A stretch of 64,000 nt of DNA from Nitrosospira briensis (GTDB lineage Bacteria > Pseudomonadota > Gammaproteobacteria > Burkholderiales > Nitrosomonadaceae). The stretch spans positions 653,852 to 717,851 of the forward strand of contig NZ_FOVJ01000001.1 in NCBI RefSeq assembly GCF_900115125.1. Direction: 5' to 3'. The position numbers and the translations under genes were made by a program. Positions within the stretch are counted from its first letter, which is position 1; every line of letters starts with the position of its first letter. Below are positions 1 to 7,311 of this stretch, one piece after another. The notes below the pieces were generated by a model. The model ran no database searches. It was not told where the DNA came from and saw only the letters and a list, made by a program, of their open reading frames with translations.

Positions 1-345
1 CGGATCCTTCAAGAACAGCTGGACTATGCCCAATTCCGGTACCCGGCCGGTCCTGAATTCGACATTATGCCGCTTCAGGCGCTCTTCCATTTCCGTGCGC
101 CCCGTGCAGTTAAATGCTACATGATCGAAAGTGGTAGCTACATGCGTATGTCTTACCTCATCGGGATTTGCCTGGCTCAAGTGGAGGAGGCATTGATCAC
201 CGGCATAAAGCCAATACCCGAAGCTGTCAAAAGGCGGCCGCTGACCTTGCGCGAGCCCTACTACTTCGCAATAGAATGTTTTAAGTTCGTCCATCAACGC
301 ACGCGGGGCGCATAAATTATAGTGATTAAAGCCAATCGTATTCAT
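1..345 (-). CDS. VOC-superfamily (glyoxalase/dioxygenase-like) protein, 3' end cut by window edge
   Basis: The minus strand is open from an ATG at 343-345 to the left edge (115 codons, no stop), so the C-terminus lies outside the window. The N-terminus reads MNTIGFNHYNL and is followed by a segment with FYCEVVGL, YWLYAGDQCLLHL and TFDHVAFNC. This is the beta-alpha-beta-beta-beta module of the vicinal oxygen chelate fold, and the two His (in NHYNL and DHVAF) sit where metal ligands of this fold usually lie. The family includes glyoxalase I, fosfomycin-resistance proteins and extradiol dioxygenases; the substrate cannot be told from this part. It lies 40 bp downstream of the ankyrin gene in the same direction and could be cotranscribed with it. 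The Shine-Dalgarno sequence is weak. Confidence 0.8.
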   Translation of the reverse strand, partial: MNTIGFNHYNLCAPRALMDELKTFYCEVVGLAQGQRPPFDSFGYWLYAGDQCLLHLSQANPDEVRHTHVATTFDHVAFNCTGRTEMEERLKRHNVEFRTGRVPELGIVQLFLKDP

Positions 346-385
346 GGGATTACTCTAACAGTGAAAATTCGCCCAAGTCTTCTGC

Positions 386-1036
386 TTATTCCTTTGCTCC
401 ATGGGACTTCAGCAATTCGACGAAATCAGTGTTTTTCTTGCTCGAAGCCCAGTCCAACGCAGATTTGCCCCATTCGTTTCTGATGTTGGGGTCCGCACCA
501 TTTTTCAAGAGGACCCGGGCGGCATCAAGATGGTTTCCCTTTGCTGCCATCATCAACGCAGTCGTGCCATTGCGGGAAGCTGAATTGACAGGCACCCCAC
601 CTTCCAATAATAGCTGGATGATCTTTGGGTGGCCGCCCGATGCCGCGTAAATCAACGGATTCCATCCTTCATGATTGATTTCCGCTCCCTTGATATAAAG
701 TTTCTCGACGACGCTCTCCAGTCCGTTATAACTGGCAAGCATGATGGCGGTTTCTCCATATCTATTGCGCAGGTTGAGCTTGGCCCCGGCATTTGTCAGC
801 ACATCGGCGAGCGCGGGATTCTTATTCCTGATCGCAACCATCAGAAGCGTATTCCCGTTCTCATCCGGAGTATTTGGGTCTGCGCCCTTGGCGAGCAGCT
901 TCGTTACGTCTCCGGTGTTATTGTCTTCAACCGCCCAGCGTAAATCTTCATAGACGCCAGCTACCGCGATCGAATGCTGGCAAAGGCTGGCAACGAATAG
1001 CACAGCGGCCGCGAAAAAGAATTTTGATGAAATCAT
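386..1036 (-). CDS. Secreted ankyrin-repeat protein
   Basis: 216 residues. A Sec signal peptide (MISSKFFFAAAVLFVASLCQ, cleavage near residue 26) precedes about five ankyrin repeats of 31-33 residues (about 30-215), recognisable by NGNTLLMVAIRNKN, GETAIMLASYNG, GWNPLIYAASGGH, GTTALMMAAKGNH and WGKSALDWASSKK, each followed by a leucine-rich helix and a GA(D/E)PN-type turn. Ankyrin repeats bind proteins; an exported copy in a Gram-negative bacterium is expected in the periplasm. The partner is unknown. Its ATG lies 2 bp from the tatD stop codon, so translation is probably coupled and it looks like the last gene of the tmk-holB-tatD unit. Ankyrin genes next to tatD-type housekeeping genes occur in betaproteobacteria, but no function follows from that. 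Confidence 0.88.
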   Translation of the reverse strand: MISSKFFFAAAVLFVASLCQHSIAVAGVYEDLRWAVEDNNTGDVTKLLAKGADPNTPDENGNTLLMVAIRNKNPALADVLTNAGAKLNLRNRYGETAIMLASYNGLESVVEKLYIKGAEINHEGWNPLIYAASGGHPKIIQLLLEGGVPVNSASRNGTTALMMAAKGNHLDAARVLLKNGADPNIRNEWGKSALDWASSKKNTDFVELLKSHGAKE

Positions 1037-1038
1037 GA

Positions 1039-1809
1039 TCAGGCCGCCCCTGCCTTGAACAAGTTGAAAAAATTATCGGTGGTGGCTGTACCCACCTCGT
1101 CGATGCTGATACCGCGCAATGCCGCTATCTCTTCCGCGACGTGCCGCACAAACGCTGGCTGGTTTATCTTGCCGCGATGAGGTACCGGGGCAAGATAAGG
1201 TGAATCGGTTTCTATCAGCATTTTCTCCAGTTTGATTCTTCTGGCTACGTCCTTCAGTGCAACGGCATTCTTGAAAGTGACAATGCCGGAAAAAGAAATA
1301 TAGAAATTCATTTCCATTGCTTGCTGCGCCACTTCCCAGCTTTCCGTGAAGCAATGCATCACCCCGCCGACGGCATCCGCGCCCTCCTCCGCCATGATGC
1401 GCAGCGTGTCCGCCGCAGCTTCGCGGGTGTGGACAATGAGTGGCTTGCCGCATATTCGCGCTGCGCGGATATGCTGGCGGAAACGCTCCCGCTGCCATTC
1501 CAGATCGCCTTTCAGCCGAAAATAATCAAGGCCTGTTTCCCCGATGGCGATGACTTTTGGATGATTAGCCAGAGACGCCAGTTGCTGCGCTTGCGGCTCC
1601 GTCAGATTTTCGTAATCGGGGTGAACGCCCACGGAAGCAAACAGGTTAGGATGAGTTTCCGCCAATGCAAGCACTCGGGGAAAGTCTTCGAGATTAACGC
1701 TCACGCAGAGCGCGTGGCTGACATCATTGTCCTGCATTCCCGCCAGCAGTTTGTTAAGGTTGCTGGCAAGGTCGGGAAAATCCAGATGACAGTGAGAGTC
1801 AATAAACAT
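1039..1809 (-). CDS. tatD: TatD-family metal-dependent hydrolase (DNase)
   Basis: 256 residues from the ATG at 1809; a reading 16 codons longer is possible, but MFIDSHCHLD is where the family begins. TatD proteins are TIM-barrel metallohydrolases with 3'-5' DNase activity. Visible metal-site motifs are DSHCHLDF at the N-terminus, GETGLDYF near residue 90, the conserved HTREA and MHCFT segments, and ETDSPYLAPVPHRGK near residue 205. Length is normal. It lies 71 bp after holB. In many betaproteobacteria a pilZ gene sits between holB and tatD; none fits here. Confidence 0.95.
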   Translation of the reverse strand: MFIDSHCHLDFPDLASNLNKLLAGMQDNDVSHALCVSVNLEDFPRVLALAETHPNLFASVGVHPDYENLTEPQAQQLASLANHPKVIAIGETGLDYFRLKGDLEWQRERFRQHIRAARICGKPLIVHTREAAADTLRIMAEEGADAVGGVMHCFTESWEVAQQAMEMNFYISFSGIVTFKNAVALKDVARRIKLEKMLIETDSPYLAPVPHRGKINQPAFVRHVAEEIAALRGISIDEVGTATTDNFFNLFKAGAA

Positions 1810-1880
1810 GGCGCGACAGGCAAGTGCAGGACATGGGATTGGTTGAGCACATCGCAATTAATATTCCTCAATCAATTCAT

Positions 1881-3014
1881 CTACTCGCGATGGCGAGGTG
1901 GCAGAGATAGTGCCCTGAGGTAAGAAAACAGTAATTCTTCCAGGAACAACCGGGGGTTGAACGGATGGCTTGCCAGCTGTTGTGTTTCGCCCAGTGTACG
2001 CAGATAGGCCGCCAGTGGTCTAGGTGCAATTTTATATGCCAGTGGTTCGATGGCGGCAAGCATAGCCGGATGATAGCGGATTTTTCCGGTCATCCGGAAA
2101 CTCATTAAATCATAGCACCACTTTTGCAACCAGTTGACGACAGTGGGCAAGTCTGATTTCTGCATTTCCTCCGCCAATGCAATGGGATTGAAATTTCCCG
2201 GTGAGCTGATTTGCCGGATGAAGGCGCCGTGCCGTTCAAGATAATTGTCGTCGTTGAATTCCATTGCGGCCAATGGAGCGTATCCGGCCGAAGCCAGGCA
2301 AACTTCAGGCTCTTTGACGCCCTGCTGCTTGAGCCAGGCGGTGGCAATAGCGGGGTCAGGCGCAGGCATGGCTATCTGCCGGCAGCGGCTGCGTATCGTT
2401 GGCAGCAAATGCTGGGCCTGGTGGGTAACAAGTATGAACAGAACCTTAAGAGGTGGCTCTTCCAGATTCTTAAGCAGGGCATTGGCGGCGGCGGGATTCA
2501 TGGCTTCCGCCGGATGAATCAGGATGATTTTATAACCATTCTGATGGCTGGATACATTGATGAAATCAGCAAGCTCGCGTATCTGGGCGACACTGATCTG
2601 TTTGCTCGGCTTTTTCCTCGATTTTGCACTGCCAGACTCCGCCACGGCATCTGTGACCTCTGCCATCGCAGCTGGCTCGGTGTCGGCATCACTATCGCTT
2701 CCATTGCGCTCGGATCCAGATATTGTTGAAGGGTTCGATAACGCCAGAGGCTCGATCAAACGAAAATCCGGGTGGCTGCCTTGTTCGAACCACCGGCAGC
2801 TTGAGCAGATTCCACACGCGTCGCTTTCATCAGAAATGTTTTCGCACAGCCTGGATTTAGCGAAAAAAACTCCAAACGCCAGCTTGCCAAGGCCCTTCCT
2901 GCCCCGCAGCAGCAAGGCGTGAGCAGACGATGTGCTTTCTCCTCGAGCATTCCTTCGGGTGTCAAGGGCCAGTTTTCGCCAAACTTCTTTTTGCCAGGGA
3001 TAAATAGTTATCAT
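1881..3014 (-). CDS. holB: DNA polymerase III delta-prime subunit
   Basis: 377 residues. Delta-prime is the fixed subunit of the clamp loader that opens the beta clamp. The start is the ATG at 3014, which overlaps the tmk stop codon as ATGA; a TTG two codons upstream is less likely. The N-terminus ([12 protein letters not shown]) leads into a P-loop-like segment [11 protein letters not shown] and a four-Cys zinc site ([10 protein letters not shown], about residues 65-75), both typical of delta-prime. The AAA+ SRC motif appears as [10 protein letters not shown] low-complexity Ser/Glu/Asp/Ala-rich insertion of about 45 residues (from about residue 98) precedes the KISVAQ-like strand and makes the protein somewhat longer than usual. 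Translation is coupled to tmk. Confidence 0.95.
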   Translation of the reverse strand: MITIYPWQKEVWRKLALDTRRNARGESTSSAHALLLRGRKGLGKLAFGVFFAKSRLCENISDESDACGICSSCRWFEQGSHPDFRLIEPLALSNPSTISGSERNGSDSDADTEPAAMAEVTDAVAESGSAKSRKKPSKQISVAQIRELADFINVSSHQNGYKIILIHPAEAMNPAAANALLKNLEEPPLKVLFILVTHQAQHLLPTIRSRCRQIAMPAPDPAIATAWLKQQGVKEPEVCLASAGYAPLAAMEFNDDNYLERHGAFIRQISSPGNFNPIALAEEMQKSDLPTVVNWLQKWCYDLMSFRMTGKIRYHPAMLAAIEPLAYKIAPRPLAAYLRTLGETQQLASHPFNPRLFLEELLFSYLRALSLPPRHRE

Positions 3015-3646
3015 ATGCAATATCTTGCGACAACTACTTCAACTAAATTCTTGACTGATGCCAGGGGTTGGCTGGCGTCTATTACCTTTACCCGATCCGG
3101 AAACTTATAAGCCCTTTCCAGATATGCGTCTCGCACTCTTTCGAAAAACTCGTCCTGTTCTTTTTCGAACCGGTCTGCTGGTTTGATGGCGCTTATTCGC
3201 TGCCTGCCCAATTCGACCGTTACATCGAAATAAAGCGTTAGATCGGGCTGGAAGTTTCCATGCACCCAATATTCGAGCTCTTCGAGTTTCTGCGTTGCCA
3301 GTCCCCGTCCACCGCCCTGATAGGCAAAGCTGGCATCGGTGAAACGGTCTGAAATTACCCAATCGCCGCGATCGAGCGCCGGCAAAATAACTTTATCCAG
3401 ATGTTCCCGCCGTGCGGCAAACATGAGTAACGCCTCTGTTTCCGCGTGTATTGCCAGGCTATTATCAAGCAGGAGTTCGCGCAGCGCCTCGCCCAGTCGC
3501 GTGCCCCCCGGTTCGCGCGTCACGATAACGTTTTTGCCTCTATCCTCCAAGATGCTCTGGACCCAGCTGAGGTGAGTACTTTTGCCCGCGCCGTCTATGC
3601 CTTCCAGCGTGATGAACCTGCCCTTGCTCGTTTTCAAAGTTGTCAA
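3011..3646 (-). CDS. tmk: Thymidylate kinase (dTMP kinase)
   Basis: 211 residues, the normal family length. It phosphorylates dTMP to dTDP in dTTP synthesis. Visible motifs: the P-loop GIDGAGKST (about residues 16-24), the DR(Y/F)-type motif in [16 protein letters not shown] (about residue 100), TREPGGT, and a LID-like region around [15 protein letters not shown]. No ATG precedes the P-loop: the first possible start after an in-frame stop is TTG at 3646, with another TTG three codons later, so a non-ATG start is likely. No clear Shine-Dalgarno sequence is seen. It heads the tmk-holB-tatD-ankyrin block. Confidence 0.95.
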   Translation of the reverse strand: MTTLKTSKGRFITLEGIDGAGKSTHLSWVQSILEDRGKNVIVTREPGGTRLGEALRELLLDNSLAIHAETEALLMFAARREHLDKVILPALDRGDWVISDRFTDASFAYQGGGRGLATQKLEELEYWVHGNFQPDLTLYFDVTVELGRQRISAIKPADRFEKEQDEFFERVRDAYLERAYKFPDRVKVIDASQPLASVKNLVEVVVARYCI

Positions 3647-3857
3647 TCGTGAAGTTTTTTAGGTTCGCCCCTTGAGGCTGATGGGGCTGCTGCTGATCAG
3701 AAGGACGCTACTCATCAGGACAATATGAAGTTTAGCCTAAAGCGACAATAGTATCGTCTGATATTGATGTTTTTGAATTTGAGCCGAAAAAAACAAACCG
3801 GCTCGCCCCAAAGTGGAATCCCGCAATCGGGTATACTGGTCGAGGAACCGTAGCGTC

Positions 3858-3923
3858 ATGAAAAGACTGATAAACCGTCGGAAAAGGCGCTTAAACATAA
3901 TTACATCAGGAGTTTATCCATGA
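3858..3923 (+). CDS. Short basic upstream ORF overlapping the next gene
   Basis: A 21-codon reading frame (MKRLINRRKRRLNIITSGVYP) runs from an ATG at 3858. Its TGA overlaps the ATG of the following gene as ATGA. An AGGA lies about 11 bases upstream of its ATG, a weak site. The ATGA junction and the strongly basic composition make it a candidate leader peptide that couples or tunes translation of the secreted protein downstream. It may equally be chance, since the downstream gene has its own good Shine-Dalgarno (AGGAG) inside the end of this frame. Confidence 0.3.
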   Translation: MKRLINRRKRRLNIITSGVYP

Positions 3924-4666
3924 TTTGGGATATTGGAAGCTTAGTGGCCCGGTACACTGCCTTGATTGCCCTGGTATTCGGACTGTGCTTACCCCCTGTT
4001 TTTGCAGAACAAATGGAAGAGGCCACAGCAGATATGTCCGAGCCAGCTTCGCATCCTATGGGTGAACCGTTGACGGACTTCGAGAAAATGGAGGTGCATC
4101 ATCGACGCTATAGTACGGCTGCCAACAATATGGCCCAGTTGTTCAAGCAATTGAATCAAAACGTTCAAGATGTTTCGCTGGCCGCCAAAACCGTTGAAGC
4201 CAAGGATAGTTCCCATAATCGGCGCTTGCTGGAAACCAGATTACGTCAGCTGGAAAATATGCGCGCTTCCTACAGTACTCAATATTCCCAACTGTATGCT
4301 CAGATGCAGAACGAATATCGCAATTACGCCGCACTGAACAATAACCTGAAGGTTAAGCACGACGCTATCAAAGATTCAAGGAAGCGGGAAGACACGGGCA
4401 AAGAGATCAAAGGCGAGAAAGTGAAACAGGCAAAAACCAAAGACTCCAGCTTAAAAGACTCGAAGGGAAAGGAATCGAAGAGAAGGAATGCAAAGGCCGG
4501 AGAACCCAAAAACCAGGAACCGAAGGTGAACGACGATTCAGCAATTAAAGATCCACGGGTTATGGATATGGATACTGAAGAACTGAGGGCCAGGCGGGAC
4601 GGAACCCGGCCTCCCGCCACAACGTCGGGATCAGATGCGGGTCCAAGTTTGAATATCGTCCGATAG
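3920..4666 (+). CDS. Secreted coiled-coil protein with Lys-rich tail, unknown function
   Basis: 248 residues, no family recognised. The start ATG has AGGAG 7 bases upstream. A signal peptide (hydrophobic core LIALVFGLCLPPVFA, cleavage near residue 30) is followed by a helical, Gln/Asn-rich segment (about 50-150) with heptad-like spacing, including YSTAANNMAQLFKQLNQ and LRQLENMRASYSTQYSQLY, which suggests a coiled coil. Residues about 150-205 are a low-complexity run of Lys, Asp, Ser and Glu with repeated KDS and KES units. The C-terminus is disordered-looking and Pro/Ser/Gly-rich. Probably periplasmic or cell-surface. It stands alone on the plus strand between divergently transcribed tmk and convergent msrA. 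Confidence 0.75.
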   Translation: MIWDIGSLVARYTALIALVFGLCLPPVFAEQMEEATADMSEPASHPMGEPLTDFEKMEVHHRRYSTAANNMAQLFKQLNQNVQDVSLAAKTVEAKDSSHNRRLLETRLRQLENMRASYSTQYSQLYAQMQNEYRNYAALNNNLKVKHDAIKDSRKREDTGKEIKGEKVKQAKTKDSSLKDSKGKESKRRNAKAGEPKNQEPKVNDDSAIKDPRVMDMDTEELRARRDGTRPPATTSGSDAGPSLNIVR

Positions 4667-4763
4667 CACCTTGGGCTGCGGGATACCAGGAGCAAGTCGA
4701 GCCCCGCCCAACGCCAAAACGATGACGGGCAGAGCAATTACGGAATGAATACAGACCGCCAGA

Positions 4764-5459
4764 TTATCGTGAAATCCCCCAGATCTCGGCCAGGCGTGCA
4801 TCGCGGCCGCAGTTGCTACGATAATATGAATAGCGGATCGGATTCTTGATGTAGTAGTCCTGATGGTATTCCTCAGCGGGATAAAACTCGGTAGCGGGTA
4901 AAATCTCGGTCGCGATCGACTCCGTAAAACGGCCCGAGGCGGCAAGCTCTGCCTTGGATGCTTCCGCCTGCATGCGCTGATCACTATCTTCATAAAAAAT
5001 TGCACTGCGGTATTGCGAGCCGTTATCGCAGAATTGACCGTTGGAGGCAAGCGGATCTATCGTCGGCCAAAACGCAACCAGCAGCTTGGCGAAGCTGGTC
5101 TTTTTAGGATCGAAACGCACTTGCACCGCTTCAATATGACCAGTTTTGCCGGAAGAGACCTCCCGGTAGGTCGGATTGGCCTTGGTGCCGCCAATATATC
5201 CGGATGTAGTGGAAATTACCCCCGGGACCTTGTCGAAATCGGCTTCCGTGCACCAAAAGCAGCCACCGGCAAAGGTGGCGATGCCCACCATGGAAGACTC
5301 GCCGGTTGGGCCTGCGGGCGAGTTCGCGGATGAAGCAGCGGATGAGTCGCCTATCGATTTACTGCGCGCGGCAGGCTGTTCGCACGCCGCCAGGGTAACC
5401 AGCGCAATGCCCAGCAGCAAGCCATCAATTACCCGGTGAATATGATAAGTGGAAGCCAT
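4764..5459 (-). CDS. msrA: Peptide methionine-S-sulfoxide reductase MsrA, lipoprotein form
   Basis: 231 residues from the ATG at 5459. MsrA reduces the S-epimer of methionine sulfoxide in oxidised proteins. The catalytic motif GGCFWCTEADF is present (Cys67 as nucleophile), with GYIGGTKANPTY, EAVQVRFDP and the EEYHQDYY segment of the family. Before the domain come a lipoprotein signal with lipobox LAAC (lipid Cys near residue 26) and a Ser/Ala-rich linker, so the enzyme should sit on the periplasmic face of a membrane. An alternative TTG start at 5507 overlaps the msrB stop as TTGA but would make a very long signal n-region. The msrB-msrA order suggests an operon for repair of oxidised envelope proteins. 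Confidence 0.93.
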   Translation of the reverse strand: MASTYHIHRVIDGLLLGIALVTLAACEQPAARSKSIGDSSAASSANSPAGPTGESSMVGIATFAGGCFWCTEADFDKVPGVISTTSGYIGGTKANPTYREVSSGKTGHIEAVQVRFDPKKTSFAKLLVAFWPTIDPLASNGQFCDNGSQYRSAIFYEDSDQRMQAEASKAELAASGRFTESIATEILPATEFYPAEEYHQDYYIKNPIRYSYYRSNCGRDARLAEIWGISR

Positions 5460-5503
5460 GTCACGAAATATGGATGACCTCGACAATGGTATCTCGAAGC
5501 TGA

Positions 5504-6028
5504 TCAACCTCTTAGCGCCGGTAGTTTTTCACCCTTCGCCACGAACCGGAGTGCCAGGCCGTTGTTGCACCAGCGCTCTCCTCTCGGAGGGGGACCGTCA
5601 TTGAATACGTGGCCCTGATGACCTTCACAGCGTGCGCAGTGGTACTCGGTGCGCGGCATGATCATCCTGAAGTCACGCTTTGTTTGCATATGCCCTGCTA
5701 TAGGTTGCGTGAAACTTGGCCATCCGGTACCGCTTTCATATTTGTGCGCGCTATCGAACAGTGGCAAATAGCATGCCGCGCAAATGAAGATCCCATCCCG
5801 ATCTTCGTAATTCAAGGCACTGCTGCGCGGAGGTTCCGTATCTTCTTCGAACAACACCTTATACGCGGAGGGTGAAACCAGGCCTCGCCATTCTTCATGC
5901 GGCTTGTTCAAAGGTTGTACCGTTACCGCGGCCGGCGTGTTTGCGGCTGTTTTGTTGCCGGAGCACGCCGAAATCAAGGGCAGCACTGGCAGCGTGGCGA
6001 GACCTTGCAGTATGGCGCGTCGTTTCAT
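5504..6028 (-). CDS. msrB: Peptide methionine-R-sulfoxide reductase MsrB, exported
   Basis: 174 residues from the ATG at 6028 (AAGGAG 10 bases upstream). It reduces the R-epimer of methionine sulfoxide. The two zinc CxxC pairs are CAAC (in FICAACYLPLF) and CARC (in HCARCEGHQGHVF). GTGWPSFTQPI and the catalytic segment RWCNNGLALRF, with its Cys, complete the SelR fold. The N-terminus MKRRAILQGLATLPVLPLIS followed by AC combines a twin-arginine-like KRR with a lipobox, so it is probably a Tat- or Sec-exported lipoprotein. It is followed by msrA, its stereochemical partner. Together they form an envelope methionine-repair pair built from classical soluble families rather than MsrPQ. Confidence 0.93.
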   Translation of the reverse strand: MKRRAILQGLATLPVLPLISACSGNKTAANTPAAVTVQPLNKPHEEWRGLVSPSAYKVLFEEDTEPPRSSALNYEDRDGIFICAACYLPLFDSAHKYESGTGWPSFTQPIAGHMQTKRDFRMIMPRTEYHCARCEGHQGHVFNDGPPPRGERWCNNGLALRFVAKGEKLPALRG

Positions 6029-6147
6029 AGGGGATCTCCTTGCGTTTCCAGAAACTTTGACCATACGCGGCCGTTATGGTTTCTCCGCGGTGTTTTGTGC
6101 CCCTTTTTCGGCAGGTGGCACTGTCAGTGACACGACCGGTTACGGCC

Positions 6148-6675
6148 TTATTGCTGCGGCCGCGATACATACCCCGCGAGCGCTTCCCGTAATCTTTTCT
6201 CCTGATCCGGCGACAGGTTTGTTCGCAGTACCTTGCCTTTAACATCGGAAAGTTCGGCCAAAACCTTTTCCGGTTCCGCCTTCCGCGCGAGTACGAAAAG
6301 GGCCGATGAGTTTGGCGGAACCGTTTCGCTTAGTGACTTGATGAAGTCGTCGGGGATACCATAGTCGCCAAGGGAGCCCGAAAGCGCTCCCGCACTGGCG
6401 CCAAAAATACTTCCTATCAAGAATCCCGCAGTTGGATTCAAGAACAGCAGCCCAACGAAGGCACCCAGGAGACCCCCGGAAAGCAAGCCGGTAGACGCGT
6501 CAAGAGCGGTAAGATCGATGCTTTGCTTGAGGTGCACCTCGCCTGACTCGTCACGGACTACAACAACCGCGTCCTCAAGATCTATCAACTGCTGCCTCTT
6601 CAGGGCTTTAAGCCTCCACAAGACCTCGTCGGCTTTCAAGGTATTTTCAAAACCAATTACCACCAGATCAGACAT
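6148..6675 (-). CDS. DUF1269 family membrane-associated protein
   Basis: 175 residues; the ATG at 6675 has AAAGGAG 8 bases upstream. The N-terminal part (SDLVVIGFENTLKADEVL, then LEDAVVVVRDESGEVHLKQ) and the central Gly-rich hydrophobic stretch (about residues 62-100, with GLLSGGLLGAFVGLLF and GSIFGASAGALSGSLGDYG) match the DUF1269 family. The C-terminal part has SSALFVLARKAEPEKVLAEL and ends in a charged helix. The glycine-zipper-like hydrophobic region suggests membrane insertion or pore-like packing. Molecular function is unknown. It is a separate unit upstream of msrB in the same direction, with a 119 bp gap. Confidence 0.85.
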   Translation of the reverse strand: MSDLVVIGFENTLKADEVLWRLKALKRQQLIDLEDAVVVVRDESGEVHLKQSIDLTALDASTGLLSGGLLGAFVGLLFLNPTAGFLIGSIFGASAGALSGSLGDYGIPDDFIKSLSETVPPNSSALFVLARKAEPEKVLAELSDVKGKVLRTNLSPDQEKRLREALAGYVSRPQQ

Positions 6676-6809
6676 GTTGCTCTCCTTTCAAAAGCTGCGA
6701 TGCGTGGCAGGGATAATAAGTGCCGGAAATGCCGGGCAGCATAACTTATGGCAGGGGTTGCGGATGACCAAGGTTAAAGGTTGATTTCCGAGCGGGACGA
6801 AACTTGTGC

Positions 6810-6837
6810 TTGACTTTATCAATAATGGTTATATCAT
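6810..6837 (+). promoter_or_regulatory. Sigma70-like promoter for the small RNA candidate
   Basis: TTGACT (6810-6815) and TATCAT (6832-6837) are 16 bases apart, each one mismatch from the sigma70 consensus. No plus-strand gene begins nearby, and the terminator at 6885-6920 follows directly. Prediction only. Confidence 0.5.
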
Positions 6838-6843
6838 AATACA

Positions 6844-6920
6844 CGTTGTATAAGTGATACCCTCCTTTGTAAGTGGAAACTTGAAACCCGAAGCCGGTTT
6901 GCCCGTCTTCGGGTTTTTTT
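6844..6920 (+). ncRNA. Candidate small RNA, about 77 nt, with an anti-Shine-Dalgarno stretch
   Basis: A promoter-like pair ends at 6837 and a strong intrinsic terminator ends at 6920, with no coding frame between, which is the layout of a free-standing small RNA gene. The predicted transcript begins near 6844. At 6860-6868 it carries CCCTCCTTT, complementary to AAAGGAGGG, i.e. a strong ribosome-binding site, in the part left unpaired by the terminator stem. Hfq-type regulatory RNAs often use such a C/U-rich seed. It lies between the divergent DUF1269 gene (minus) and the small membrane protein gene (minus). No known RNA family is recognised; identity and expression are inferred. Confidence 0.45.
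6885..6920 (+). terminator. Rho-independent terminator
   Basis: Perfect 9-bp inverted repeat AACCCGAAG (6885-6893) and CTTCGGGTT (6907-6915) around a 13-base loop, running into an uninterrupted T tract to 6920. The opposite strand has only three T after the stem, so the terminator acts on plus-strand transcripts. Confidence 0.8.
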
Positions 6921-7025
6921 AGGCCCTGCTGATCGAGGCTCAACTCAGGAGTGCCGATGCATTACCGGCTTCAGTCTACTAACCGGAATAACTCGGCGGA
7001 GCACCGCGGCCTGCACCGAATTTCT

Positions 7026-7190
7026 TCATTTACGATGTCCGAGTACCAACCCCGCTATTTCCAGACCCAGACCGAGGGCGAAAAGAACTGCGCCGATCCA
7101 GATATTTTCTGGCGCAAAAAACATCAGTATGCCCCCCAGTATGAGCAGCACGACAGATAAAAACCGCCTGGTCCGAGGATTTCTAATCAT
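7026..7190 (-). CDS. Small two-helix membrane protein, 54 aa
   Basis: A short minus-strand frame from the ATG at 7190 to TGA at 7026. The protein starts MIRNPRTRRF and has two hydrophobic segments, LSVVLLILGGILMFF and WIGAVLFALGLGLEIAGLVL, joined by APENI, then a basic end GHRK. A positively charged N-terminus, two predicted helices and a Gly-rich second helix are what a small inner-membrane protein should look like, and similar short proteins occur in betaproteobacteria. Function is unknown. No strong Shine-Dalgarno is visible. The frame on the opposite strand here is low-complexity and is taken as non-coding. Confidence 0.65.
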   Translation of the reverse strand: MIRNPRTRRFLSVVLLILGGILMFFAPENIWIGAVLFALGLGLEIAGLVLGHRK

Positions 7191-7311
7191 GTATGTGGAA
7201 ATTCTTCGCGAACAAGATAATATTAATATAGACCCGAGCCGGCAAAATGCCAGGGAACCTAGTCATTTTTGATTGGGAAGCTCGGCTTCCTTGAAGGCAC
7301 CAAAGGATTTC

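Noticed and set aside
6951..7160. 69-codon plus-strand frame
   Set aside because: It is antisense to the small membrane protein at 7026-7190, is rich in Gln, Arg and His without structure, and has no ribosome-binding site.
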